This document shows positions 23,931 to 32,424 of a stretch of 64,000 nucleotides of DNA, piece by piece. Numbering within the stretch: position 1 is the stretch's first letter; the number at the start of each line of letters is the position of its first letter. Made by a program: the position numbers and the translations under genes. Under the pieces are notes generated by a model. The model was not told where the DNA came from, made no database searches, and worked only from the letters and a program-made list of their open reading frames with translations. Location of the stretch: contig OZ220724.1 in NCBI GenBank assembly GCA_965116715.1, positions 868,001 to 932,000 on the forward strand, read 5' to 3'. This stretch comes from Poriferisodalis sp965116715. Lineage in GTDB: Bacteria > Actinomycetota > Acidimicrobiia > Acidimicrobiales > Poriferisodalaceae.

Positions 23931-24951
23931 ATGGTTAGTTCTAAGGGTTAGTGGTCGTAGGCGGTCAGTGAGCGTGGTGGCCGGTGGGGGTGGTAGGTCT
24001 CGTTGTGCCAGATGGCGGCGGTGAGGGCGAGCAGGCGGGTGGCGATGCGGACGGCGACGCCTGTGCGGGTGCGGCCGCGGTGGCGTTCGAGGCTGAGTTG
24101 GCCTTTGAGTGTCCAGTTGATCGATTCGATGATCTGGCGCAGCGGGCGCAGGAGCTTGGCACCGGGCCGCGGGGTCTCGGTGCGGGTGGCGGGCCGCAGC
24201 ATGGTGATGCCGGCCGAGCTGAGGCCGGTCTCGAAGGCTTGGGAGCGGTAGCCCTTGTCGGCGATGAGGGTCTGGCCCCGTCGGCCCAGGCCGGCTTGGT
24301 CGATCATGGCGGCGCAGACGTCGCGTTCGTCGGCTTTGGCTCCGGCGAGCGCGAAGGCGACCGGCAGCCCTGCGGGGGTCGCGATCAGGTGCAGCCGCAG
24401 GCCCCAGAAATAGCGGGAATGCGACGCGCACCAGCCGTATTCGGCCCAGTCGGCGAGGCCCGAGCGCTTGGCGGTCTCGCGGCTGGTGCCGCACCCCACG
24501 GGGGTGGAGTCCACCAGCCAGACGTCGTCGTTCCACGAGACGCACTCGCGCGCCAAAGCAGCAATGACCCGGGCGATCGTGTCGGCGCAGCGCCGCAGCC
24601 GCTTGTTGTAGCCGTCGCGGTTGGGCACATACGGGAACCACGGCCGCAGATGCTCATGCGCGAAGCGCACGAACTGCGACTCGTTGTCATAGCCCAAAAG
24701 CGCCGAGACCACCGCCAAGGTGACCAGCTCCGCGTCGGTCAGCCTCGGCGCGATCCCCACCTCGGGCCGCTTCGGCGCCCAACCGGGATTCGCTGCCAAC
24801 AGGTCATCGATCCTCACATACAGTGCAGTCGCGAGGGTGTCCAAGTCCGGGCCCATGCCAAGAACCTCCAAGATCGAGGCGTGAATACACACCCCGAGCT
24901 TGGACACCCTCACCCCCTAACCGGTGGACCCCACCCCTTGGAACTAACCAT
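23931..24951 (-). mobile_element. IS982-family insertion sequence with CTAG target duplication
   Basis: A complete 1,021-bp element. Ends are ATGGTTAGTTCTAAGGG at the left and ATGGTTAGTTCCAAGGGG inward from the right. CTAG flanks both ends (23927-23930, 24952-24955). The left CTAG contains the TAG stop of modC, and the right CTAG begins a 30-bp repeat tract. The insertion lies between the convergent 3' ends of modC and the epimerase gene and damages neither protein. Confidence 0.9.
23948..24856 (-). CDS. IS982-family transposase
   Basis: About 302 residues from ATG 24856 (an upstream in-frame start at 24913 would add 19). Seen: DDVWLVDSTPVGCGTSRETA (first Asp), WGLRLHLIATPAGLPVAFAL, TLIADKGYRSQAFE (second Asp) and RRQIIESINWTLKGQL-type region (Glu), the IS982 DDE arrangement, ending in IWHNETYHP. 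No internal stops; probably active. Confidence 0.93.
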   Translation of the reverse strand: MGPDLDTLATALYVRIDDLLAANPGWAPKRPEVGIAPRLTDAELVTLAVVSALLGYDNESQFVRFAHEHLRPWFPYVPNRDGYNKRLRRCADTIARVIAALARECVSWNDDVWLVDSTPVGCGTSRETAKRSGLADWAEYGWCASHSRYFWGLRLHLIATPAGLPVAFALAGAKADERDVCAAMIDQAGLGRRGQTLIADKGYRSQAFETGLSSAGITMLRPATRTETPRPGAKLLRPLRQIIESINWTLKGQLSLERHRGRTRTGVAVRIATRLLALTAAIWHNETYHPHRPPRSLTAYDH

Positions 24952-25058
24952 CTAGCCGGAGCGGCTGGCTGTGCTTCCCGCTCAGCCGGAACGGCTGGAT
25001 GTGCCACCTGCTCAGCCGGAGCGGCTGGCTGTGCTTCCTGCTCAGCCGGAGCGGCTGA
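24952..25058. repeat. 30-bp tandem repeat (about 3.5 copies) repeating a stop codon
   Basis: Units begin at 24952, 24981, 25011 and 25041; the last three are spaced exactly 30 bp (CTCAGCCGGAGCGGCTGG consensus start). Each holds a hairpin-capable palindrome CAGCCG-N3-CGGCTG. Read on the minus strand, each unit recreates an in-frame stop: TGA at 25044, 25014 and 24984, then TAG at 24954. The tract spans the end of the epimerase gene. Possible bidirectional terminator between convergent genes. Confidence 0.75.
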
Positions 25059-26196
25059 CGGAGGTCCACCCCTTGCCGGCGCCTGGACGGTCGTCGAACT
25101 CGGCGGCGTAGCGGTCGAAGAAACCCGGGTCGGCCGCCGCCGCGGCCGCAGCGATGTCGTCGCGAGCGATCGCTGCTTGCCACACGTCGATGAGCCGGTC
25201 CTCGGCTTCGTAGTCGAACCGGTCGACCAGCGAGCGTTCCATGGCACCGCCAGGTTCTGGGTGATTCTCCTCGCGAGCAAGCCAGCGCGCCGTGTCCGTC
25301 AGCCCCTCCACCGGGTTCACGACATCGCGATACCCGAGCTGGTGAATCGCTTTGTCGCAGTTGATCACCCGGTGATGCGGCGTGCTGCGCTGCGTGAGAT
25401 GGTGGGACACAGCCGCAAATTCCCAAGGGATCGACACGATCTCGAAGCGGTGATCCAGCGCCGCTGCGATGATCTCGACCCACTGCAGCAATGTGGGCGT
25501 CCACTCATCGGACACGTTGTAGGCCTGGCCGGACGAGCGGGCGCCGGCGTCCACGGACGCCAGCACCATCGCTGCGGCATTGCGCGCATCCGCCATTGCC
25601 TGCAAGGTCACACCGCCGTCGGGCAGCACGATGCGAGTGCGGCCATCCAGCACACGGCGCACGATCTTCCACTCGCGCGGGCTGATCTGTCCGGGGCCGT
25701 AGATCCACGGGTAGCGCAAGTGCGAGGCGGTCGGGTGCTCGCCGAACACGATGAGCTCCGTGTTGGCAATCTGGCGCACCTTGTTGTTCACCCTGAAGTC
25801 CGGCGGCTCGTCAGAGACCAGGCGATCGAGCTCTCGCGTCGGCACTCGCATGCCGGCGGGCCACAGGGCATCGGCGTCACCCCAACCGCTGTAGACGGGG
25901 AAGCCGCCGATGCTCACGAACTTGGCCACACGGCCCGCCATCACCCGTGCGATCTCACGCAGCCGGCCGTACATGACCACCGACAGGTCGTACGTGGCCG
26001 GGCCGATGGCTTCGGCGAACTGGGCAGCGTCGAACGGATCAGTGTGGATGTGCTCGACGAGATCGGTGATCTCGTCGACCTCGTGGCGTCCCGTGTGCAG
26101 GATCGTCACCCGGTAGCCGCGCTCCAGCAAGCCCTTCACCACGTGGGGCCCAGTCGGACCGGTGCCGCCCACGACCAACGCCGTTCGCTCGCTCAC
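25042..26196 (-). CDS. NAD-dependent epimerase/dehydratase family protein
   Basis: About 384 residues, extended SDR type. The dinucleotide-binding motif is LVVGGTGPTGPHVVKGLL near the N-terminus. SIGGFPVYSGWG occupies the active-site Ser/Tyr position, and LRYPWIYGPGQ the substrate loop. The C-terminal ~60 residues (after VEGLTDTARWLAREE) are extra and may form a small accessory region. GTG 26196 is chosen for its AGGGGGA Shine-Dalgarno; a longer frame to 26295 would cross a perfect palindrome. Substrate unknown. The last residues are encoded inside a 30-bp tandem repeat. Confidence 0.82.
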   Translation of the reverse strand: MSERTALVVGGTGPTGPHVVKGLLERGYRVTILHTGRHEVDEITDLVEHIHTDPFDAAQFAEAIGPATYDLSVVMYGRLREIARVMAGRVAKFVSIGGFPVYSGWGDADALWPAGMRVPTRELDRLVSDEPPDFRVNNKVRQIANTELIVFGEHPTASHLRYPWIYGPGQISPREWKIVRRVLDGRTRIVLPDGGVTLQAMADARNAAAMVLASVDAGARSSGQAYNVSDEWTPTLLQWVEIIAAALDHRFEIVSIPWEFAAVSHHLTQRSTPHHRVINCDKAIHQLGYRDVVNPVEGLTDTARWLAREENHPEPGGAMERSLVDRFDYEAEDRLIDVWQAAIARDDIAAAAAAADPGFFDRYAAEFDDRPGAGKGWTSVSRSG

Positions 26197-26213
26197 GTCT
26201 TCCCCCTGAGAGC

Positions 26214-26231
26214 GTGCGCCAATTGGCGCAC
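26214..26231. promoter_or_regulatory. Perfect 18-bp palindrome upstream of the epimerase gene
   Basis: GTGCGCCAATTGGCGCAC is a perfect palindrome 17 bp upstream of GTG 26196, just beyond its Shine-Dalgarno. The size and symmetry suit a dimeric repressor operator near the transcription start. No regulator gene is adjacent. Confidence 0.5.
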
Positions 26232-26358
26232 CTCCTCGTTGCACCGCCATTATTTCCCGCTCTTGTTCGCTGCGCTCACGGGCCGCTCGGGCCACGGCTT
26301 CGCCTGCCGGCTCAGCCTCTGTGAAGCAAGCTCAATTCGCCGGTACGCTCCCGCAACG

Positions 26359-26391
26359 ATGAGCGCGAGCGTCAGCGGAACCGGGTCATGA
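26359..26391 (+). other. Ten-codon leader ORF overlapping the next start (ATGA)
   Basis: ATG 26359 opens MSASVSGTGS and stops at TGA 26389-26391, which overlaps ATG 26388 of the following gene. ATGAGCG occurs at both starts. Likely a translational-coupling leader; inference from geometry. Confidence 0.4.
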
Positions 26392-27098
26392 GCGAGTACA
26401 AGCGCGGCACCCGGGTAGTGGTAACCGAGGACATCCCCGGAGTCCCCGAAGGCACGCCGGGCAAGTGCGGCCGGGGCCTCGGATTCGCCATCAAGCGCTA
26501 CCGCGTGCGCTTCGACAACGACGTCGAGGTCATCTCGGTGGCTCACAGCAAGCTGGTGCCCGAGGATGAGTGGCCGCAGTTCCTGGCCCGCAGGGCGCGC
26601 GAGGAGATCGAGGCCGCGCAGGAGCGAGCTCGCCTCGCCGAAGCCCGCGCGGCAGCCGCCGAGTCCCGCGGGCTGCCAGCAGCAAGCGCCGAGGAGCCCG
26701 CGGCGGAGTCGGCTGCGGAGGCACCTTCGCCCGAGCCAGCGGCCGGCGATGACGGCGGCACAGATCCCCGACTCGCGGCGATCATGGCCCGGTCCAAGTC
26801 TGCGCGCGAAGCAACCGGTGTCCCGGTGCCGGAAAGCAGTCCCGCCCCAGCCGCAGACAGCGGCGATGCTGAACCGGCACCGGCGTCCGCGGAAGAGCCT
26901 GCACCAGCACCTGCCGCCGCTCCTGCCGCGCAGCCCGCACCGGCTGCTCCAGCCACGCCGGCCCGCTCGGCACCCCCATCCGGCCCTGAACGCGTCGAAT
27001 TGCCCGAATTCGTGCCCGGCCCCGAAGTCGACCCCGACTACACCCCGGCAGCGAATCGGGTGAGCGAGCTCATCTCCGAAGCGCGCAAAGAGGGCTGA
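26388..27098 (+). CDS. Hypothetical protein: SH3/KOW-like N-terminus, Ala/Pro-rich body
   Basis: 236 residues. The first ~60 (KRGTRVVVTEDIPGVPEGTP, then FAIKRYRVRFDNDVEVISV) look like a small beta-barrel of SH3/KOW type. A charged helix (RRAREEIEAAQERARLAEAR) follows, then ~120 residues of Ala/Pro/Glu low-complexity linker, ending in a short conserved-looking tail VELPEFVPGPEVDPDY and RVSELISEARKEG. No signal peptide or membrane span. It could be a cytoplasmic adaptor with a flexible linker. Function unknown. Confidence 0.7.
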   Translation: MSEYKRGTRVVVTEDIPGVPEGTPGKCGRGLGFAIKRYRVRFDNDVEVISVAHSKLVPEDEWPQFLARRAREEIEAAQERARLAEARAAAAESRGLPAASAEEPAAESAAEAPSPEPAAGDDGGTDPRLAAIMARSKSAREATGVPVPESSPAPAADSGDAEPAPASAEEPAPAPAAAPAAQPAPAAPATPARSAPPSGPERVELPEFVPGPEVDPDYTPAANRVSELISEARKEG

Positions 27099-27115
27099 CC
27101 TGCCGGCACGGCTCC

Positions 27116-29395
27116 TTATGCAGCCGGTGGCGGGAAGGGCTCAGGGTCGGCGAAGCGTCGCACCACGTTGGCCGTGATGCGGGCGATGTCGTTGTCGTAG
27201 CCGTCGCGGGCCAGCGCCCCGAACCACGAGATCGAGCCCACCGAGAACACCGCGCCGCCACCGGGCGTCTCGTAGAACACCATGTCGGCGCGCACCATCG
27301 GGTCCGGTGTCGGAAAATCCACCGAGCCCTCGAACTCTTCCTTGGTGCGCAGCATGTCGGGTCCGAACGTCGTCGCCGAGGCCAGCACCACGGCATGCCG
27401 GGGAGAGCCGAGCCGCACGTCGTAGCGATCCAGTTCCTGGCCCGCGGCGCCGCCGCCCAGCCCGGAGGTGCCGATGCGCTGCCCCGGCACGCCATCGAGG
27501 ATCCACGCTGCGCGCGAGCTGTCGACCCCTGGGTCCCGGTCGAAGTAGGTGGCCTTCTCGAAGCCCTGTGCGGCAAACCCGATGCCGCAGATCTCGTTGG
27601 GCGCCCGGCCCTGGCGGCGCCACATTCCGCCGTACTCGCCGCCCCAGGCGTGATAGCTCTCGCCCGGCCCGGTCTGCCAGTTCCGTACGCCGTCCTCGGC
27701 TCGGCGCAGCTCCATCGCACCGGGCCACTCGTCGCTGAAGGCCACCCTCCAGTAGAAGCCGTTGCCGCCCAGGTACATGAGCCGCCCGCCGTTGCGCTGC
27801 CAATCGCCGAGCGCGTCCAACATGGCAGTGGACCAGTACTCCGGGTGGCTGCCGGTCACCAGCACCCGGTAGGGCGCGATGGCATCGATGCCGTCCGCAT
27901 GCAGGTCCTCGTCGGTCACGATGTCGTGGCCGACTTCGAGGTGCTCGAGGAAGGCGTTGATGTCGGTGTCGGGCGTGAAGTTCCAGCCGTCCGCGCCAGG
28001 TCGCAGGTTCAGGACCGGCCTGCGGCGCGAACTGAACATGACGCCGCTGCCGTCCGGGTGCTTCTCGTAGTGGCTGCGACCCAGTTCGGGGTGGTCGCGG
28101 ATGTACGCGTGCTCGGGCCGCAGGCGTGTCTTGGTCGGGATGAAGTCGGCGCCCTCGAACAGCATCCGGTGGTTGGCATACGCCATGTACGTCGCAGTCG
28201 GCATCAGCAGCGCCACATCGGCGGTGCGTGCGCCAACGGCCGGCCGGACAAAAAACGGCACCCGGTCCTCACCGGCATCGCTGCGAACACGGAACGCGTA
28301 GATGCCGCTCGGCAGGTCGTCCGGCAACGTCGCCTCGACGGTGGTCGCCCAACCGGCGTCGTACAGATCGTCTCGATGGAAATGGACGGCGTCGTAGTGC
28401 GATGGAGCGTCGGCCCAGCGGTGTGCCGACCCATCCCACACGGGTCCTGTGATCCCCCGCGTCGGCAATTGATGCAGCACCATCGGCCCGCAGGCAGGAT
28501 CATCAGCAGGCACCGTGCGTCCCGCCATATCGGAGGAGAGATCCCACGACACCGTCGCCTTGCCGGTGCGGAGCGCCGGCCGCGCAAGCCGTCCGTCAAA
28601 ACGCTCGCCTCCAGGCCCTGCTGCGAGCCACAGCTCGGTGGGAACAAGGGCACCCGCGTCGGCCGGTGCGGTCACGCTGGCCATGACGCCAGAGCAGTGC
28701 CGGGACACGTCTTCGTGTGCCGTCCCTGCCAGCTCAGCCGCCAGCTTCGAGGCCGGCAGCTCGCTCAGCCGGTTGCCTTCCACCGCGTCACGACCCGGAG
28801 AGTCCGAGACCGCCGTGGTGATCGCTGCGCTCAGGGTCCCTGCGTCGAGGTCCAGCTCAACATCGAGCAGGTACCAGCGGTTGCGGGTCAGCGGCTGCTC
28901 GTCGACGACCACCTGGATCTCTTCGCCACCTGCACGAGTCGACGCGACGGCACATCCGCCCGAGAGGTCCACGCGCAGTGCCTCGATCGACGCTGAGTCC
29001 GCCGACGCGGCTGCGGTGCGCGCACACAGCGTCGCTATGCGCGCCGGCCGATCAGGCAGCGTCGGCATCACCCATGCCTGCAGGGCCACCCGTCCTCCAC
29101 CCGGAAGGCCGTCGAGGGATGCGACGCCGTACGAGCCGGGAACGAGCGGCTGTTTGTCGAGATCGACCGACCAACTGCCGGCCGCGGACACCGGCCGCTC
29201 GTCGAAGCCGGGGCCGTAGCGGGTGGGGTCGCCGCAGACGATCTGCGTGATGTCGACCTCCGCGGGACCGGGCAGGTGGCTCGACGCCATCAGACGCACC
29301 GACTCGCCGGCACGCAGCGACCACGGCTCGCAGTACCCGGTGACCTGCTTGGAGGTGTCGGCGCTTCGTGACTGGGACGCGTCGGTCTGGCTCAT
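27116..29395 (-). CDS. N,N-dimethylformamidase large-subunit-like protein
   Basis: A 759-residue protein. The N-terminal ~300 residues look like a beta-rich concanavalin/LamG-like region. The C-terminal ~450 match the catalytic large (beta) subunit of dimethylformamidase: LLMPTATYMAYANHRM, VTDEDLHADG, VLVTGSHPEYWSTAMLDAL (containing a conserved Tyr of the iron site) and RLMYLGGNGFYWRVAF. The family hydrolyses amides such as DMF using a tyrosine-bound iron. No small alpha subunit gene is adjacent, so the true substrate may differ. It follows rhodanese by 53 bp and ends 17 bp from a convergent gene. Confidence 0.85.
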   Translation of the reverse strand: MSQTDASQSRSADTSKQVTGYCEPWSLRAGESVRLMASSHLPGPAEVDITQIVCGDPTRYGPGFDERPVSAAGSWSVDLDKQPLVPGSYGVASLDGLPGGGRVALQAWVMPTLPDRPARIATLCARTAAASADSASIEALRVDLSGGCAVASTRAGGEEIQVVVDEQPLTRNRWYLLDVELDLDAGTLSAAITTAVSDSPGRDAVEGNRLSELPASKLAAELAGTAHEDVSRHCSGVMASVTAPADAGALVPTELWLAAGPGGERFDGRLARPALRTGKATVSWDLSSDMAGRTVPADDPACGPMVLHQLPTRGITGPVWDGSAHRWADAPSHYDAVHFHRDDLYDAGWATTVEATLPDDLPSGIYAFRVRSDAGEDRVPFFVRPAVGARTADVALLMPTATYMAYANHRMLFEGADFIPTKTRLRPEHAYIRDHPELGRSHYEKHPDGSGVMFSSRRRPVLNLRPGADGWNFTPDTDINAFLEHLEVGHDIVTDEDLHADGIDAIAPYRVLVTGSHPEYWSTAMLDALGDWQRNGGRLMYLGGNGFYWRVAFSDEWPGAMELRRAEDGVRNWQTGPGESYHAWGGEYGGMWRRQGRAPNEICGIGFAAQGFEKATYFDRDPGVDSSRAAWILDGVPGQRIGTSGLGGGAAGQELDRYDVRLGSPRHAVVLASATTFGPDMLRTKEEFEGSVDFPTPDPMVRADMVFYETPGGGAVFSVGSISWFGALARDGYDNDIARITANVVRRFADPEPFPPPAA

Positions 29396-29448
29396 GGCGC
29401 GGCGCTCATCGGCTCGGCGGGCTCAGCAGTTCGGGTCAGATGGTGCGC

Positions 29449-29856
29449 TCAGCGCTGCGCGCGGAACGTCTCGTAGTCGGTGACGGCGAACCCGTCGGCT
29501 CGCCAGCCGGCGAATCCGGTCTCGATGTGGCTGACCTTCTCCACACCCATGTCCTGCAGCGTGTCCGCTGACAGGGCCGAGCGGCCGCCGGCTGCGCAGC
29601 TCAAGATGAGCTCTCGGCCTTCCTGAAACTCCGCCTTGGTGTACGGCGACTCGGGTGACACCCAGAACTCGAGCATGCCGCGCGGCGCGTGAGTGGAGCC
29701 CACGATGGCACCGTCTCGCTGCAGCTCTCGGACGTCGCGGATGTCCACGATCAAGGCGTTCTCCTCGGTGACACGCCGGTGCGCCTCTGCCGGTGAGATG
29801 TTGTCGATGCGGGTCTTGGCCTCCGCAACCATCTCGTTCACTGACTTGACGCCCAT
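29449..29856 (-). CDS. Rhodanese-domain protein
   Basis: A 135-residue single rhodanese domain. ALIVDIRDVRELQRDG and HAPRGMLEFWVSP are the CH2A/CH2B-type segments. The active-site loop is LSCAAGGRSALSA with the persulfide Cys first. Likely a sulfurtransferase. ATG 29856 has a strong GAGGAGG Shine-Dalgarno 5 nt upstream. Divergent from hyuA-like gene and upstream of the DMFase-like gene. Confidence 0.9.
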   Translation of the reverse strand: MGVKSVNEMVAEAKTRIDNISPAEAHRRVTEENALIVDIRDVRELQRDGAIVGSTHAPRGMLEFWVSPESPYTKAEFQEGRELILSCAAGGRSALSADTLQDMGVEKVSHIETGFAGWRADGFAVTDYETFRAQR

Positions 29857-30033
29857 CGGTTCCTCCTCGTGGCGCTGCGACTGTGTTCGTCGGGCGGCCG
29901 CCGTCACGTCGCAACAAGCGCGGCGGGACGCCATCGTGCAGTCTCACCGACGCGAGCGCCGGAGTCCACTCGATGCACTGCTCTCCCCGCCGGTCGCCAC
30001 GTCGGTCGTCCGTGCGCTGGCACACTTGCATCG

Positions 30034-32424
30034 GTGACAGCGCCGCTCCGGACGCCGCCAGGCCGCTTCTGCCTGGGGATTGACACCGGTGGCACGTTCA
30101 CCGACGCTGTCGTATGCGCCTACGGCACCGACGGAGCCGCCAGCCGTGTGGTTGCGTCTGCCAAGACGCCGACCACACACCACGACCTCCACGGCTGCGT
30201 CGTCGAGGCGATGACTCGTGTGCTCGCGGGAGGCGACCGGCCAGCGGACGACGTTCCGGGCGCAGCCGACATCGGGCTGGTGGCGGTCTCGACGACGCTG
30301 GCGACGAACGCCCTCGTGGAGGGCGCCGGCCGGCCCGCCGGCTTGGTCGCCATCGGCTTCGAGCCTGATCAACTTGCGCGCGTCGGCCTAGGGGCGGGTG
30401 TCTCCTCTCAAGGCAGTGGGCGGATGGCCGCCTCGTCGGGCGAAGGAAGCCGCGGCGCTGGTTCGGGGCAGGTGAACGGGAACTTGGCGTCTGCGCCGGT
30501 GGTGCTGGTCGATGGCGGCCACACCGCCCAAGGCGACATGCGCTCGCCGCTGGATCTGGACGAGCTGCATCGGGCCACAGAACGCATCGACGGATCTGTC
30601 GATGCGTACGCGGTGGCGGCGCAATTCAGCGTCCGCAACAACTCGCACGAGCTGGCGGCGCGTGACGCCATTCGCCGGCTCACCGGCAAGCCGGTGACCT
30701 GCAGCCATGAGCTGTCACCGCGGCTCGGCGGTCCGCGTCGAGCGGTGACGACGCTGCTCAACGCTCAGCTCATCTCCGTCACGGCGCGGTTCACCGAGGC
30801 GATCCGAGCGGCCATGGCGTCACTCGGACTCGACGCGCCGCTCATGGTCGTGCGCGGCGACGGCTCCCTCGTCGGGGCCGACTTCGTGACGCTGCGACCC
30901 ATCGAGACGGTGCTCTCGGGGCCTGCGGCGAGCGTGATCGGCGCCCGCCACCTCGCGCTGGCGGCGCCGGAAGGGGGACACGACATCGACATCGACATCG
31001 ACATCGACACGGCCTGCCTCATCGCCGACGTCGGCGGCACGACGACCGACATCGCTGCGATTCGCGACGGCGTGGCTGTGGCGGGGGCTTCCGACGAGGA
31101 CGACACGGCCGTCGTGGCCGGCCACGCCACGATGGTGACGGCGCTTCCCACGACGACCGTCGGGCTGGGCGGAGACAGCGAGATCTGGATCCCCGCCGAT
31201 GGAGGCAGCGGCGAGCTCGCCATCGGGCCCCGCAGAGTCGTCCCGCTGTGCGTCGCAGCCAAGCAGTACCCCGACGTCGTGCTGGGAATGCTGCGACGGC
31301 AGCTCGCCGCGGACACTCCGCTGGCCGAGTTCGGGCAGATAGTGCTCGACGCGAGCCCTGAGGGGGCCGGCGGCAGCGGCGACGGCAGTGACGATGCCGA
31401 CGGCATCGACGGTGAGGTCCTGCGGCTGGTGCGAGCGGCGGGCGGGGCGCTCCCGCGGTCGGACCTGAAACGATCAGCCCGCTGGCGTGGTGCGCTGGGA
31501 CGGCTCGAACGCAGCGGTTCGCTGCGACGTGCTGCGCTGACGCCGACCGATGCCTGCGTCGTGCTGGGCCTCGTCGACGCGGAATCCGTGGGCGATGCCG
31601 ATGCAGCGCTCTTGGGCAGCGAGCTGTTCTGCCGTCAACGCGATCGCTACGGCGTCGACGTCGGTGCGGGGGCCGTCGAGCTGTCGCGCCGGGTGCTGCA
31701 GGTGGTGCTGCGCGATGCCGCGGAAGCGCTGCTGGGCGTGGGGCTCGGTGCTGACGGCATCGCCCCCGGCGAGACCCGGCGGCCCCTCGCCAGGGCAGCA
31801 CTCGACCGCCGGCAGCGCTCCCTCGGCCGTCCAGCCGCCGCAGCACCCGACGCCGCGACGCCAGACGGCGCAGCTCCCGATGCCGCAGCGCGCAGCGGGC
31901 CGAGTCCGCTCTGGGGCCTGCTCGACGCCGGCGAGACCGCAGGCGTGCCCGTGGCCGGCGATGTTGCACCGGAGCAGTCCACACCGGTGCCGCTTGCGCG
32001 CATCGACGCCGGTGCGGCCGTCCCGATCGTGATGATCGGCGCGCCTGCCGTGACCTACGCGCCCCTGATCGCAGATCTGCTGGGCACGGTCTCAGTGGTC
32101 CCCCCTTACGCCGCGGTCGCGAACGCCGTCGGCGCCGCGGTGGCACGCATACGGATCACCAAGCAGGTCACCGTCACGGCTCCACGACGGGGCAGCTACC
32201 GGGCGCACTGGGGTGAGGATCCGCCGATCTGGCACAGCCTGTCCGAAGCCCGCGAGTGGGCAACGGCGCGGGCAGTTGAGGCTGCGAGAACCGAGGCGAC
32301 CGAGGCGGGTGCGCTCGATCCCGACATCACGGTCGAATTCCAGACACGCACCGCCCCGAGCAATGGCCGCGAGCTCTTCGTGGAGGCAACGCTGCGAGTC
32401 ACCGCCAGCGGCCGCCCTCGCTGA
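30034..32424 (+). CDS. Hydantoinase/oxoprolinase A-type ATPase (HyuA-like)
   Basis: About 796 residues from GTG 30034. It opens with FCLGIDTGGTFTDAVVC, the phosphate-1 motif of the hydantoinase A/5-oxoprolinase N domain. Further on are VSTTLATNALVEG, ETVLSGPAASVIGARHL and CLIADVGGTTTDIAAI (phosphate 2), as in HyuA and acetone carboxylase beta. The C-terminal third (GAPAVTYAPLIADLL, VVPPYAAVANAVGAAVARI) closes the actin-like fold. Alanine-rich low-complexity inserts and a (GACATC)n tract giving DIDIDIDID are unusual. The usual HyuB partner is absent, so activity is uncertain. Confidence 0.85.
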   Translation: MTAPLRTPPGRFCLGIDTGGTFTDAVVCAYGTDGAASRVVASAKTPTTHHDLHGCVVEAMTRVLAGGDRPADDVPGAADIGLVAVSTTLATNALVEGAGRPAGLVAIGFEPDQLARVGLGAGVSSQGSGRMAASSGEGSRGAGSGQVNGNLASAPVVLVDGGHTAQGDMRSPLDLDELHRATERIDGSVDAYAVAAQFSVRNNSHELAARDAIRRLTGKPVTCSHELSPRLGGPRRAVTTLLNAQLISVTARFTEAIRAAMASLGLDAPLMVVRGDGSLVGADFVTLRPIETVLSGPAASVIGARHLALAAPEGGHDIDIDIDIDTACLIADVGGTTTDIAAIRDGVAVAGASDEDDTAVVAGHATMVTALPTTTVGLGGDSEIWIPADGGSGELAIGPRRVVPLCVAAKQYPDVVLGMLRRQLAADTPLAEFGQIVLDASPEGAGGSGDGSDDADGIDGEVLRLVRAAGGALPRSDLKRSARWRGALGRLERSGSLRRAALTPTDACVVLGLVDAESVGDADAALLGSELFCRQRDRYGVDVGAGAVELSRRVLQVVLRDAAEALLGVGLGADGIAPGETRRPLARAALDRRQRSLGRPAAAAPDAATPDGAAPDAAARSGPSPLWGLLDAGETAGVPVAGDVAPEQSTPVPLARIDAGAAVPIVMIGAPAVTYAPLIADLLGTVSVVPPYAAVANAVGAAVARIRITKQVTVTAPRRGSYRAHWGEDPPIWHSLSEAREWATARAVEAARTEATEAGALDPDITVEFQTRTAPSNGRELFVEATLRVTASGRPR

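Noticed and set aside
24952..25058. CRISPR array
   Set aside because: The 30-bp units are directly adjacent with no unique spacers, and they overlap the end of a coding gene.
25042..26295. Longer 417-residue form of the epimerase
   Set aside because: The extra N-terminal residues are not part of the fold, and that stretch contains the perfect palindrome and the Shine-Dalgarno for GTG 26196.
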